Below, one piece after another: positions 25,165-33,447 of a stretch of 64,000 nt of DNA; the stretch's first letter is position 1; every line of letters starts with the position of its first letter. Origin of the DNA: an uncultured Clostridia bacterium (lineage in GTDB: Bacteria; Bacillota; Dehalobacteriia; UBA4068; CALXSR01); the NCBI GenBank assembly GCA_944391215.1, contig CALXSR010000011.1, forward strand, positions 1-64,000. Reading direction: 5' to 3'. The notes beneath the pieces are model-generated. The model was not told the origin of the DNA. It saw nothing but the letters and a program-made list of their open reading frames with translations, and did not search any database. A program made the translations under genes and the position numbers.

Positions 25165-26460
25165 TCACCTCCCACCTAAAACAGGATAAGGTAGAGAATA
25201 ACAGCCATGCATTTTTTGGTAGTTTTCATAAAACATGTCCGGTGGAATCGCCGGAGAAAAATAAAAACCCTGCGCTTGATTACAGCCATAACTGGCCAAC
25301 ATCTGGCATTGTTCCGCTGTTTCCACCCCTTCGCCAATCACCTCTATCCCTAAGCATTGGGCAATTTGGATCAGTTTCGGTAACAAAATTTCATTTTTTT
25401 CTTTTATTGCTTTTTCTTCTGTTAAAAAGCCCTTGTCTAATTTTACAATGTCAAAATCTAACTGTTGCCAAATCGTAATGCCCGTATAACCAGCGCCATA
25501 ATCGTCAATCGACACCGCATAGCCATAAGAGCGCAATTGATCCACCAAAACCTTACATCCTGCAAACTCTGTTAATAAAATGGTTTCGGTCAATTCAAAT
25601 TCTAAAAACATCGGTGGAATTTGATATGACTGCACAATTGCATGCAATCGTTTAGCGGCATCTCTTTCCTTAATATGTAAACGAGAAAGATTTACCGATG
25701 TTTTCACTACCGGCAATCCCTTTTTGATTCGTTCCGACAAATAAGAACAAACCCCTTCTAAAATAAAATAATCCAGTTCTAAAATAGAGCCGTTTTGCTC
25801 CATAATAGATAAAAAAGAATCCGGATAAATCACGTTACCGTCTATGCCAACTCTTCTGGCTAAGGCTTCAGCCCCAACAATTTGTCCGCTTGTTAAATCT
25901 ATTTTTGGCTGCAAATAAAATAAGAATCTTTTTTCATGTAATGCCAAAGAAGTTTCCCGTTCCAAACGCTGTCTTTCCTGCAAATCCTCAATCATCTGTT
26001 CTGTAAAAATAACTGCGTTACTAATATTTTTTTTATGTGCTTCCTTCCTGGCCAAAGCGGCGTTATCAATTGCTTCTAATATGTTATTACTAAATATTGG
26101 ACAAATACCACAACAAAGTTTTAAGTTACAGGCAGGATATTTTGCTTGTTGTTCTGCTAAAAAACGATTGGCATAAAACTCATAAGAGGAAACAATTTCC
26201 TCATCGGTACGCGGTTCCTTAGTTAGAACGAGAAAAATAACTTGATCCGAAAAGATACGTTGCCCCAATACTATTTCCGGAATACTTTTTGAAAGATTTT
26301 CCAACGCAGATAGCAAGGCATTCCCTTTTTCGATTCCATAAAAGCGATTTACAAGTTTAAAATCAATAAAGTCAATCTCCAGGAAAAATGCAGTTCTAGT
26401 ACCAATGCAGGATTTTGCAATTTGAGTAGCCTTCTCGATAAACTTTTTATGACTTAACAT
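25165..26460 (-). CDS. EAL-domain c-di-GMP phosphodiesterase with degenerate GGDEF domain
   Basis: The 431-residue cytosolic product has an N-terminal GGDEF-like fold without the catalytic GG(D/E)EF loop (~20-165). A complete EAL domain follows (~175-420): GAEALARR for the EAL motif, TSVNLSRL, FELTETILL, SIDDYGAGYTG, DIVKLDKGFL and IGEGVETAEQ carry the metal and catalytic residues. It should hydrolyse c-di-GMP to pGpG, lowering the signal. No sensor or membrane part is present. The ribosome site is AGGGG 12 bases upstream. The nearest promoter is the one inside the invertible segment starting 71 bases upstream, so expression is probably phase-variable. Confidence 0.92.
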   Translation of the reverse strand: MLSHKKFIEKATQIAKSCIGTRTAFFLEIDFIDFKLVNRFYGIEKGNALLSALENLSKSIPEIVLGQRIFSDQVIFLVLTKEPRTDEEIVSSYEFYANRFLAEQQAKYPACNLKLCCGICPIFSNNILEAIDNAALARKEAHKKNISNAVIFTEQMIEDLQERQRLERETSLALHEKRFLFYLQPKIDLTSGQIVGAEALARRVGIDGNVIYPDSFLSIMEQNGSILELDYFILEGVCSYLSERIKKGLPVVKTSVNLSRLHIKERDAAKRLHAIVQSYQIPPMFLEFELTETILLTEFAGCKVLVDQLRSYGYAVSIDDYGAGYTGITIWQQLDFDIVKLDKGFLTEEKAIKEKNEILLPKLIQIAQCLGIEVIGEGVETAEQCQMLASYGCNQAQGFYFSPAIPPDMFYENYQKMHGCYSLPYPVLGGR

Positions 26461-26530
26461 AAAAACAAACCCCTATTTTTTTCTATTCATTCTTTTTATA
26501 TTTTGGCCAAAAGCGATATTTCTATGTTTC

Positions 26531-26561
26531 ACTACAAAATGTTTGTTTTGTAGTGAAACTA
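26531..26561 (+). repeat. Switch 2 left inverted repeat
   Basis: A 31-base perfect inverted copy of 26796-26826. The flank GTTTC at 26526-26530 extends the internal palindrome to 14-bp arms on this side (26526-26559), so the EAL transcript leader can fold a strong hairpin here. Confidence 0.92.
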
Positions 26562-26610
26562 TTATATATTTCTATCATTTCAATTATAATAAAGAAACTT
26601 CTTTTTAATT

Positions 26611-26639
26611 ATTATACTCTTGAACTTGCCTTCTTTCAA
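26611..26639 (-). promoter_or_regulatory. Promoter inside switch 2, facing the EAL gene
   Basis: On the minus strand TTGAAA, 17 bases, TATAAT, close to the sigma-A consensus, about 150 bases before the EAL start. Confidence 0.8.
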
Positions 26640-26669
26640 GCCATTACAATTCAACAGTATAGCAAATAA

Positions 26670-26695
26670 GCCGGCATATCATTATTTTTGCCAGC
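26670..26695. terminator. Hairpin behind the switch 2 promoter (possible terminator)
   Basis: A 7-bp stem GCCGGCA/TGCCAGC (one wobble) with a 12-base loop lies at the position that the strong bidirectional terminator has in switch 1. It is followed on the plus strand by an interrupted T-rich run. Weaker than a standard terminator. Confidence 0.4.
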
Positions 26696-26795
26696 CTTGT
26701 TTCGTGTTTCTTTTTTTCCCTATGTACGATACTATTTTAAGTTGATTTTTGTTTTATTGTATTTAAATTTTGTTTTTTTTCTTTTTTTTTGCATG

Positions 26796-26826
26796 TAGTT
26801 TCACTACAAAACAAACATTTTGTAGT
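26796..26826 (-). repeat. Switch 2 right inverted repeat
   Basis: The partner of 26531-26561. Base 26826 is also the last base of the recombinase TAA stop. Confidence 0.92.
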
Positions 26827-27668
26827 TATACGACTAAACCCAAGCGTTCTACTTGGCGCATATGGGCGATGCTGCTTTCCATTACATAAATACGTGTTGT
26901 TTGAATACTGGCATGACCCAATAGATCGGCCAGTTTTACAATATCTTTTTCTAAATTATAAAAGCTAATTGCAAACAAATGGCGAAAGTTATGCGGAAAT
27001 ACTTTATTAGCGTCTACCCCAGCGCTGCTACATAGCTTTTTCATTTCAGTCCAAATATTAGAGCGGTTCATCGGCCTCCCGTTTTTAGTAATAAATATCG
27101 ATCCAGTTACAATATGATTGCTTTGACAATAGTTTTTTAAATCATAGCATAACCTTTTTGGTAATAAAATATTGCGCCTTTTGCCTTTGCAACTTACCCA
27201 GGCTTGTCCTTTTTTTACCGCTTCCACAGTAATATGCTGTAGTTCAGAAATACGGATACCGGTTGTACAAAGGGTTTCCATAATAAAAAATAGTCGACGG
27301 TTTCCCTTGTTTTTAGCGGTTTCCAATAAACGCAAATATTCGTCTTTTGATAATTCCTTTTCCTGATCTCTAAAGATACATCTCTGTTGTTTAAACGGCT
27401 TAACCCGATATTCAGGAAGTCCTAAAAAAACAAAAAAGCTGTTCAATGCCGCTAACATAGAATTTGCTGTGCTAACCGCATATTGATTCCCTAAGTATTC
27501 TTTATAGCGGATCACTATTTCCTTATCCAATTCTTTTACAGCTGGCAAAAATGCCCAAAAAAAGCCAATATCACGCATATATTTAGCAATCGTTCCAGTG
27601 CTTCTTTCTGCTAAAAGTAAATGCTTTTCATAGCTTTGAATTTGTTCCATCGTTAATATATGGCACAT
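26826..27668 (-). CDS. Tyrosine recombinase (DNA invertase) of switch 2
   Basis: The 280-residue product has an N-terminal SAM-like domain (~8-85) and a catalytic domain. It shows Arg in TTGIRISELQ, Lys in SCKGKRRNIL, His-x-x-Arg in FPHNFRHLFA, and His plus nucleophile Tyr in LGHASIQTTRIYV. AGGAGGG precedes ATG 27668. It is a paralogue of the 19264-20118 protein, and each gene ends against its own repeat. The two repeat families have unrelated sequences, so each enzyme probably serves its own switch. The role is inversion of the adjacent promoter segment controlling the EAL gene. Confidence 0.93.
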   Translation of the reverse strand: MCHILTMEQIQSYEKHLLLAERSTGTIAKYMRDIGFFWAFLPAVKELDKEIVIRYKEYLGNQYAVSTANSMLAALNSFFVFLGLPEYRVKPFKQQRCIFRDQEKELSKDEYLRLLETAKNKGNRRLFFIMETLCTTGIRISELQHITVEAVKKGQAWVSCKGKRRNILLPKRLCYDLKNYCQSNHIVTGSIFITKNGRPMNRSNIWTEMKKLCSSAGVDANKVFPHNFRHLFAISFYNLEKDIVKLADLLGHASIQTTRIYVMESSIAHMRQVERLGLVV

Positions 27669-28042
27669 AAAAAGCCCTCCTACTATTTTTGTTCTTACTT
27701 TTCATCTTATCGTGCTTCAAAGAAACGCTTTTTATTTTGCCTCTTTGCCTTTTTTCCTCCGCTTCTTATTTTAATGATAAAAAACAAAAATTTCTCTGGT
27801 AAAATATGGTAATTTATTTTATTCATTTAGGAAATAATAAAAAGATCCTCTTTATACCAACATTGATAACGCTACTCTATTTCTAGCATATGAAAACAGC
27901 AACCGATTCCAACTTTTCATTACGGATTTTTTCACCTGATGTTTTTCCCGTTCAATACAAAAGTCTACTATTATAATTCTGCCCCATCCTTTCCTCCTTT
28001 TTCTATACCGCAAACCAATCAAGCCTTGCCCCTTTATTGATA
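27669..28042. other. Gene-free region upstream of the switch 2 recombinase
   Basis: No gene was recognised. A weak minus-strand promoter candidate (TTGAAG, 17 bases, TAAGAA) lies within 50 bases of the recombinase start. No copy of the switch 2 repeat occurs here. Confidence 0.4.
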
Positions 28043-28080
28043 AAAAAATAGACGTTCCTTATAAAGAACGTCTATTTTTT
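28043..28080 (-). terminator. Terminator of the molybdenum-hydroxylase operon
   Basis: A perfect 15-bp stem AAAAAATAGACGTTC/GAACGTCTATTTTTT with an 8-base loop lies 76 bases past the last gene, with T-rich minus-strand flank. Confidence 0.9.
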
Positions 28081-28155
28081 AAAATAATCATTTTCAAATC
28101 TCTAATATCAAGCTATTACTATTTTACAAGCCCAGCAGATAAATGCGGCCTTTCA

Positions 28156-29508
28156 TCAATCGTAAATTTTTAAACCGTCCAATGAAGTTAAATTCTTGGC
28201 GCAAAACGGAATAATCTTTTTACCATCTTGCGCTACAATATGCACGCAACATGATTTTAGCCGCTCCAAATCCAAATTCCAACAATCTTGAAAAGCCATA
28301 GCGGTAATGATAAAACGGAATGCTTTTCCATACAATAAAAAGGATTCCATATTGCTAATATCTTCCAACTCTCCTTTTTCATAGGCTAAAACGGCCTCCA
28401 AAGGCATTTGCCACCGGTTGGCCACAAACTTTTTCGCTTTTTCTACCGCCTCGCCTTTTTTCGGTGCCGTACAACAGCAACAATCCTCCTCCGTTTTACG
28501 ATTTGCCTTTACTGTACCGTCTTTTTGTAGCAAATAGGAACCATGAAAGGAACAAGCGTTATGCTCGCAGCCGGAAGGAGTAAAACTGCCTTTTTGAATC
28601 AAACCTGCTGTTTGTTTTTCAATTTCGTCCATCAAATCCGTTAATAAAAAGCGTTCCTTTTCTTTTGGGGCTTGCGGATAACGGCCAAAAAAGCTCATTG
28701 GTTGAAAATGGACACCACGAATATAAGGTAAATGGTCTAAAGCAAAACGAATAATGGGTCCAATTTGGTTTTTATTCCAATCTCCTTTTATCGTAGGTAC
28801 CAAAACCACGCCTAAATAAGCCTTTTGGCAATTTTCAATGCATTGCAATTTTTCTTTTAGCAAAGGCCGACCTCGTAAAAGGCGATAGCTTTCATCATCC
28901 AATCCGTCAAACTGCAAATAAACAGCATCTAAACCAGCAGCTACTAAATCTTTGGCTAATTGCGGCTCTTTTGCCAGACGCAAACCATTGGTATTTAACT
29001 GCACAAAGGGGAAACCAATTTCTTTTACTTTACGCACAATTTCCAGTAATTCGGTATGCATACTGGGTTCTCCACCCGATAATTGCACATTAACAGGTCC
29101 TGCCTGTTCATATAAAAAATGCAACCATTGCGTAATTTGCTCCAAACTCGGCTCCGGGCTTTGTCCTACCGTGCTTCCAGCATAGCAAATAGGACAACCC
29201 AAATCACAATTCGGCGTAATCTCCAATAATACGCAACAGCTTCTTTGTCGATGATCCGTACACAAACCACAATCATAAGGACAATGATGATCCCCTACGG
29301 TTTGTGTAAATTCCGGCTTATCCGGCGTTTTCTTTTGCCACCAGTTTTGAAAATGCGCCACACCCCGCCAAACAGGCGTGGCAAAATGGCCGTGCTGCGC
29401 ACAGGTTTTTTCCATAAAAACCGTTTCCCCTCGTGCTAAATAATAAGCGGGTAATACCTTTAAACAAACGGGACAAACACTTTGGGTTTTGCGCAATAAT
29501 TTTTTCAT
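28156..29508 (-). CDS. Radical SAM protein, TrsS-like
   Basis: The 450-residue product has N-terminal CPVC and downstream Cys pairs (CPYDCGLC, ~77-84). The radical SAM cluster is PNCDLGCPICYA (CxxxCxxC, ~100), followed by GGEPSMH, the SAM-binding GGE motif. A C-terminal region has further Cys clusters (CEHNACSF; CCCCTAPKK). This pattern resembles the radical SAM (seleno)protein TrsS, encoded with a CoA ligase, a small redox protein and a molybdenum hydroxylase in Desulfovibrio-type DVU_1551-1559 clusters; the same neighbours occur here in the same order. Its substrate is unknown in that family. Here it is the last gene of the operon, 152 bases after the ligase. Confidence 0.82.
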   Translation of the reverse strand: MKKLLRKTQSVCPVCLKVLPAYYLARGETVFMEKTCAQHGHFATPVWRGVAHFQNWWQKKTPDKPEFTQTVGDHHCPYDCGLCTDHRQRSCCVLLEITPNCDLGCPICYAGSTVGQSPEPSLEQITQWLHFLYEQAGPVNVQLSGGEPSMHTELLEIVRKVKEIGFPFVQLNTNGLRLAKEPQLAKDLVAAGLDAVYLQFDGLDDESYRLLRGRPLLKEKLQCIENCQKAYLGVVLVPTIKGDWNKNQIGPIIRFALDHLPYIRGVHFQPMSFFGRYPQAPKEKERFLLTDLMDEIEKQTAGLIQKGSFTPSGCEHNACSFHGSYLLQKDGTVKANRKTEEDCCCCTAPKKGEAVEKAKKFVANRWQMPLEAVLAYEKGELEDISNMESFLLYGKAFRFIITAMAFQDCWNLDLERLKSCCVHIVAQDGKKIIPFCAKNLTSLDGLKIYD

Positions 29509-29660
29509 CCTGTTATCCCCTCCTGCTGTTTTTTCTCTTTTCTATGCTTCCTTGCAATTTCTTCTTACCAAGCAAAGACAACTGTTAGTTCTTCTTTTGC
29601 TACCGCTATTTTTTCCTATGATAACCTTAGGCCCAAAAAGATAGCGATTTTCTTTTTGTT

Positions 29661-30923
29661 CTACCCGTCCATTGCTTTCTCCCACTTTATCATGCGTTTT
29701 CCATAAAAACACGGTAAGTCTTTTTCCTGTTCTGTTAGCAATAAATCGTATTGCCAAGTTGACCCTAAAAGCGCATTTAATTTTTCTTTTATTCTGCCTT
29801 CCGGCAAAACAATTTTATTTTTATACAATTGAATTTGCAGCCTGTCCCCTGCTATGATTATTTGAAAATCCAAAATACCGGCAAAAGAAAATAGAATTTC
29901 ATCTAAGTCCTTTTGCCAAATACGCTTTCCATGCTGCGCAAAACTATTTTGTATACGCCCCTGAACATCATATAAAACAGGCGCTTTATATCCGCAAGGG
30001 CAAAGTTTCTTTTTCATACGCCCCATATCGCCAGTCCGATAGCGCAACAACGGCATACCTCGGCGATTTAAAGTAGAAAATACAATTTCCCCCATTTCAC
30101 CTTCTTTTAGCAGTTGGCCGGTCTGCACATCGACGATCTCAAAATATAAATCCATTGCTCTCGTATGCATATGAAAGCTATCATCAAAACAAGATAAAGC
30201 GCCACCATAACCCATCTCCGTCATACCATAATGATGATACACCGTACATTGCCACTTTTGCGTAATTTCCTCAACAATACTTTTTGCAAGTACGTCGGCG
30301 CTAAATAGAATTTTTGGCAAATAAAACTGTTTTGGCGCAAAGCGGCTGCGACATAAAGCCAAAATTTGTACCGGCATAGCCACCAAACAGTGCGGTTTTT
30401 CTCGTTCTAAAAACTGCCACGCTGCCTGCAAATTATCAATTGAGCCATAAATAATGGGTACCGCCCCCAAAGCGCTTAATCCCTTTACCAGCAAATCAAC
30501 GACACCACCAGGATTGTTGCCAGGCAAACATATAACGCATTTTTCACCAGGATTTACCAAAGTCCGCATCCCATATTGAAAATAATCGACGGTCAATTGT
30601 TGGTCTGCTGTGCTAAAAAAAATCTTTTTGTTTTGTCCAGTAGATCCAGAACTTTGCATGGTAACAATTCTGCTAATTTCATCCGGTTTCATACATAAAA
30701 AGGAAAAAGGATCAGCGGCAATTTGTTTTGCTTCCGTAAAAGGAAATTGAGCAAATTCCTCTAATGTAAAGTTATCTTGATAACTCGCATAGGCCTTTTT
30801 ATAAAAACGGCTGTGGGTTTTCGCCCACAGCACGCTTTGTATCAGCTGCTCTCGGATATATCGCTCTGGTTTTTCCCAAGCCTCTGCCATTTTCTGTTCC
30901 CATAAATCTTGTAAAAAATTCAT
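29661..30923 (-). CDS. AMP-dependent CoA ligase/adenylating enzyme, DVU_1553-like
   Basis: The 420-residue product is a short phenylacetate-CoA-ligase-like adenylating enzyme. It has P-loop SSGSTGQNKK (~91-100), PGNNPGG, the adenylate-binding YHHYGMTEMGYGG (~190-200) and RYRTGDM in the A8 region. It lacks the length of PaaK. It overlaps the preceding small redox gene by one base (stop/start), so translation is coupled. It probably activates the acid product or substrate of the co-encoded aldehyde oxidoreductase, but the acid is not known. The 52022-53332 protein is a different, full PaaK. Confidence 0.8.
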   Translation of the reverse strand: MNFLQDLWEQKMAEAWEKPERYIREQLIQSVLWAKTHSRFYKKAYASYQDNFTLEEFAQFPFTEAKQIAADPFSFLCMKPDEISRIVTMQSSGSTGQNKKIFFSTADQQLTVDYFQYGMRTLVNPGEKCVICLPGNNPGGVVDLLVKGLSALGAVPIIYGSIDNLQAAWQFLEREKPHCLVAMPVQILALCRSRFAPKQFYLPKILFSADVLAKSIVEEITQKWQCTVYHHYGMTEMGYGGALSCFDDSFHMHTRAMDLYFEIVDVQTGQLLKEGEMGEIVFSTLNRRGMPLLRYRTGDMGRMKKKLCPCGYKAPVLYDVQGRIQNSFAQHGKRIWQKDLDEILFSFAGILDFQIIIAGDRLQIQLYKNKIVLPEGRIKEKLNALLGSTWQYDLLLTEQEKDLPCFYGKRMIKWEKAMDG

Positions 30924-31117
30924 TATTTATCCTCTAATAAACTTTCTACTTCATGCATTTTGCTTTTTACCAATTCCTCATCCACATAACGCTGTCCGCA
31001 CTTCGGGCAAGTAGGCAAATCATAATAAAAGCGGTTATTTTGGTAGAAGAGAGTTGTTTTTCTTGGCTCCATTTCTACTTGACATTTTTGGCAAATGATT
31101 TTTTTCTCCTCAGTCAA
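30923..31117 (-). CDS. Small zinc-ribbon/redox protein, DVU_1557-like
   Basis: The 64-residue product has two CxxC pairs (CQKCQVEMEP at ~9-12 and CPKCGQRYVDEE at ~37-40), a zinc-ribbon or rubredoxin-like metal site, and a helical C-terminal tail. It overlaps both neighbours by a few bases, an arrangement kept in the DVU_1551-1559 type clusters where a protein of this size is found. It may carry electrons or act as an assembly factor for the operon enzymes. Confidence 0.8.
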   Translation of the reverse strand: MTEEKKIICQKCQVEMEPRKTTLFYQNNRFYYDLPTCPKCGQRYVDEELVKSKMHEVESLLEDK

Positions 31118-33350
31118 CCGTATCCTCCCCTTCCAGCTGAATGCGATGACTATACGTATTTAAAATACGATAACCGCCGTCCTTTTCCTTCCGATATTCC
31201 ACCCAATAGGTAATAATTTTAGGCTGATAATGTGCGGCAAAGCAATCTTTCTCTGGCAAATAAACCATCCGCCCTGTATTTTCCGCATAGGAAATGGTGA
31301 CAATCAAATCCTCTTCCAAAATAAAATTTTGTTCCATTTTCTCTTTTATTTCATCTGATAAAATCAGCTGCAACCGCTCTTGTTTTTCTGCCACTTCTTC
31401 ACCAAACTCCTTGCATAAAAAATCATTTTTTAAGCGAATCCGATTTTCTTGCCGCAAAGACAAATTCGGCCCTGGCTTCGCATACGCCTCATCTTCACAA
31501 CCAAAAAATAAATCCAACCAATAAACAGCATCTTTCCCATACCGTCGGAAAAAGTCGCGACAATTGATACAATAGGTTAAATAAGGCAAATCACTTTGCG
31601 CAATTCGCTCACCAATCACATCTTTCATAATATGCGGCGCTACATGGTACATCAAACCACCATAGCCGCAGCAAGTTGTGTTTTTTCCATCCATAGGCAG
31701 CTCTTCTACCAAATTACCGCAAGACGTTGCAATCCCGCGTACTTGCTGTTGTAATTCTTTTTCATAGCGCGCAGAACAAGCATCGTGAATTGCTAAAGTA
31801 CGACCATCTTTTACCGCGGCATCTTCCTTTTGCAAAAACTCCCCAATAAAATGCACCTTTACATCAGGATAATGTTCTTGAAACGTTTTATAACAACTCG
31901 GACAAGCGCAAATCAATTCCGGCTGTCCTTCTTTTTGCCATAAGGACAATAGTTCTTCTTTGGATTTCTTTTCATCATCCATCCGTCCGGACCAAATAGC
32001 CGGTACTCCACAACAATGTAAAAAAATTCCAACTCCGTCCGATGCCAACTTTCCTTTTAAATAGGCATAGCTCTTTTGCACCAAATCCGGCCGCGACGCG
32101 CTTAATTGGCAACCAGGGAAAAAATAATATTTGCTTTTTTCTTTTCCTATTTGCCCTCTTTGTAAAGAAGCATCCTCACCATTGGCTTGCTGCATATCGC
32201 GAATTGGAAAATCATGAATAGCCGGGGCTAAATAATCTCGTTCAAAAAGCATTTCCCGCGCTTGTAAATTCACTTCCGCCATATTGATATCCCCAGGACA
32301 CACTTCGCCGCATAAACCACATAAACTGCAAGAAAGAATCAATTTATTAAAATTACGGTAACCGGTATCCGGCATCATTTTAATGTTTTTAATAATGCTG
32401 CGAATACAGGTTCCGGGATATTCTTTAAAATAACGCAAATAAGGACAAACTTTCATGCATTCTAAACAAGAACAGCGAATACACCGCGCTCCTTCTTGCT
32501 TCGCTTCTTCTTTACTATAAGAAACACCATTTTGTGATTCTATCGGACTTTTACGCTCAATATCATCTAAACTAGGGATCAACGGTTCCTCTCTTGCTGC
32601 AATTTCCTGGAAAGTTGCGCCGGTCAAATAGCTTTCTATTTTACGCACTGCATTTTGCCCATCTTTTAAAGCACGCAATGGTTGTGGAGCTTCATCTGGT
32701 CTTAAAACGGAGCCCGCAGCAAAAACGCCCTCCGGTAATGTTTCCGGCAAAGCAAAGCCTTTTCCAGGCGCCAATAACACCGCATCAAATTCTTCTTTTA
32801 GAGCCAAAGCCTCTGCAAGCGTAAGGGTTTGGCCAAGCCGTATCTCAATTTTTGCTTTTTGCAAAATAGACAAATCCCGTTCCAAAACATCCTGCGGCAC
32901 ATTGGTTAAAGAACCGCCTAACCCTTCTTTTGCTTCCCAAAGGGTAATGGGATATCCTTTTTTCCCCATTTCATAAGCAGCAGAAATACCAGTCATGCCG
33001 CCGCCTACAATCGCAATTTTATATTTCTTTTTCGGTGGCAATATTAGTTTTAAACTTTGATAGCCATAAGTAACCGCAGCTTTTTCCAAATCATGAATAC
33101 GAATCGCACCCCCGCAATCTTTGCGCACACAAACGCTTTGACAGGGATGTTCACAAGCATAAGCAATAATCCCAGGAAAAGGGATTTGCTTTTGCAATAA
33201 TTTAAAAGCTTCGTTAAATTTACCTTCGGCGATTAAATTGGCCATTTGCCTGGCATCCACATGCGCCAAGCAACCTGCCATACAGGCAGGAGAGCGCTGC
33301 TGGATGCAGCGCTCTTCATATTGTTGTAAATTAGCAGGATCCATCAACAT
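31110..33350 (-). CDS. Flavin and iron-sulfur oxidoreductase fusion, DVU_1558-like
   Basis: The 746-residue product combines several parts. An N-terminal Cys-rich GltD-like domain (CMAGCLAHVDA; CEHPCQSVC, ~20-75) is followed by an FAD-binding Rossmann site (AIVGGGMTGISAAYEMG, ~113). A ferredoxin-like region binds two 4Fe-4S clusters (CIRCSCLECMKVCPY; CSLCGLCGEVCPG, ~290-350). Then come heterodisulfide-reductase-type CCG domains (FFPGCQLSASRP; HCCGVPA; DACSARY; CCGYGGLMY; CINCRDF, ~410-605) and a C-terminal ~100-residue segment. It likely moves electrons from the neighbouring molybdopterin enzyme to a cytosolic acceptor. The ribosome site GGAG is 8 bases before the ATG. Confidence 0.85.
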   Translation of the reverse strand: MLMDPANLQQYEERCIQQRSPACMAGCLAHVDARQMANLIAEGKFNEAFKLLQKQIPFPGIIAYACEHPCQSVCVRKDCGGAIRIHDLEKAAVTYGYQSLKLILPPKKKYKIAIVGGGMTGISAAYEMGKKGYPITLWEAKEGLGGSLTNVPQDVLERDLSILQKAKIEIRLGQTLTLAEALALKEEFDAVLLAPGKGFALPETLPEGVFAAGSVLRPDEAPQPLRALKDGQNAVRKIESYLTGATFQEIAAREEPLIPSLDDIERKSPIESQNGVSYSKEEAKQEGARCIRCSCLECMKVCPYLRYFKEYPGTCIRSIIKNIKMMPDTGYRNFNKLILSCSLCGLCGEVCPGDINMAEVNLQAREMLFERDYLAPAIHDFPIRDMQQANGEDASLQRGQIGKEKSKYYFFPGCQLSASRPDLVQKSYAYLKGKLASDGVGIFLHCCGVPAIWSGRMDDEKKSKEELLSLWQKEGQPELICACPSCYKTFQEHYPDVKVHFIGEFLQKEDAAVKDGRTLAIHDACSARYEKELQQQVRGIATSCGNLVEELPMDGKNTTCCGYGGLMYHVAPHIMKDVIGERIAQSDLPYLTYCINCRDFFRRYGKDAVYWLDLFFGCEDEAYAKPGPNLSLRQENRIRLKNDFLCKEFGEEVAEKQERLQLILSDEIKEKMEQNFILEEDLIVTISYAENTGRMVYLPEKDCFAAHYQPKIITYWVEYRKEKDGGYRILNTYSHRIQLEGEDTVD

Positions 33351-33447
33351 AAGGCAAACTCCATTCTTTTACTACACTACCCTTATCGTTGACTACTTTT
33401 ACAAAATAATTCCTTTTTGCCTAAAAGCAGTTAAAAATCAATTTCCT

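Larger units (their letters stand above)
26531..26826. promoter_or_regulatory. Invertible promoter segment (switch 2) upstream of the EAL gene
   Basis: Perfect 31-base inverted repeats (26531-26561 and 26796-26826) enclose 234 bases. Each repeat contains ACTACAAAA, a six-base centre TGTTTG, and TTTTGTAGT, i.e. two 9-base arms around an asymmetric centre, a textbook tyrosine recombinase site. Inside is one strong promoter pointing left at the EAL gene and a hairpin to its right. The right repeat shares its last base with the stop codon of the recombinase gene. Inversion would direct the promoter away from the EAL gene. Presented state: ON. The layout repeats that of switch 1. Inversion is inferred, not seen. 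Confidence 0.87.

Noticed and set aside
26526-26559. The left repeat hairpin of switch 2 as a terminator blocking the EAL gene
   Set aside because: The stem is A/T-rich and is not followed by a run of T's on the minus strand, so it is better explained as a recombination site.
29542-29757. A 71-codon minus-strand frame overlapping the start of the CoA ligase 3' end
   Set aside because: It overlaps real coding sequence of the ligase in another frame and has no ribosome site or motif.
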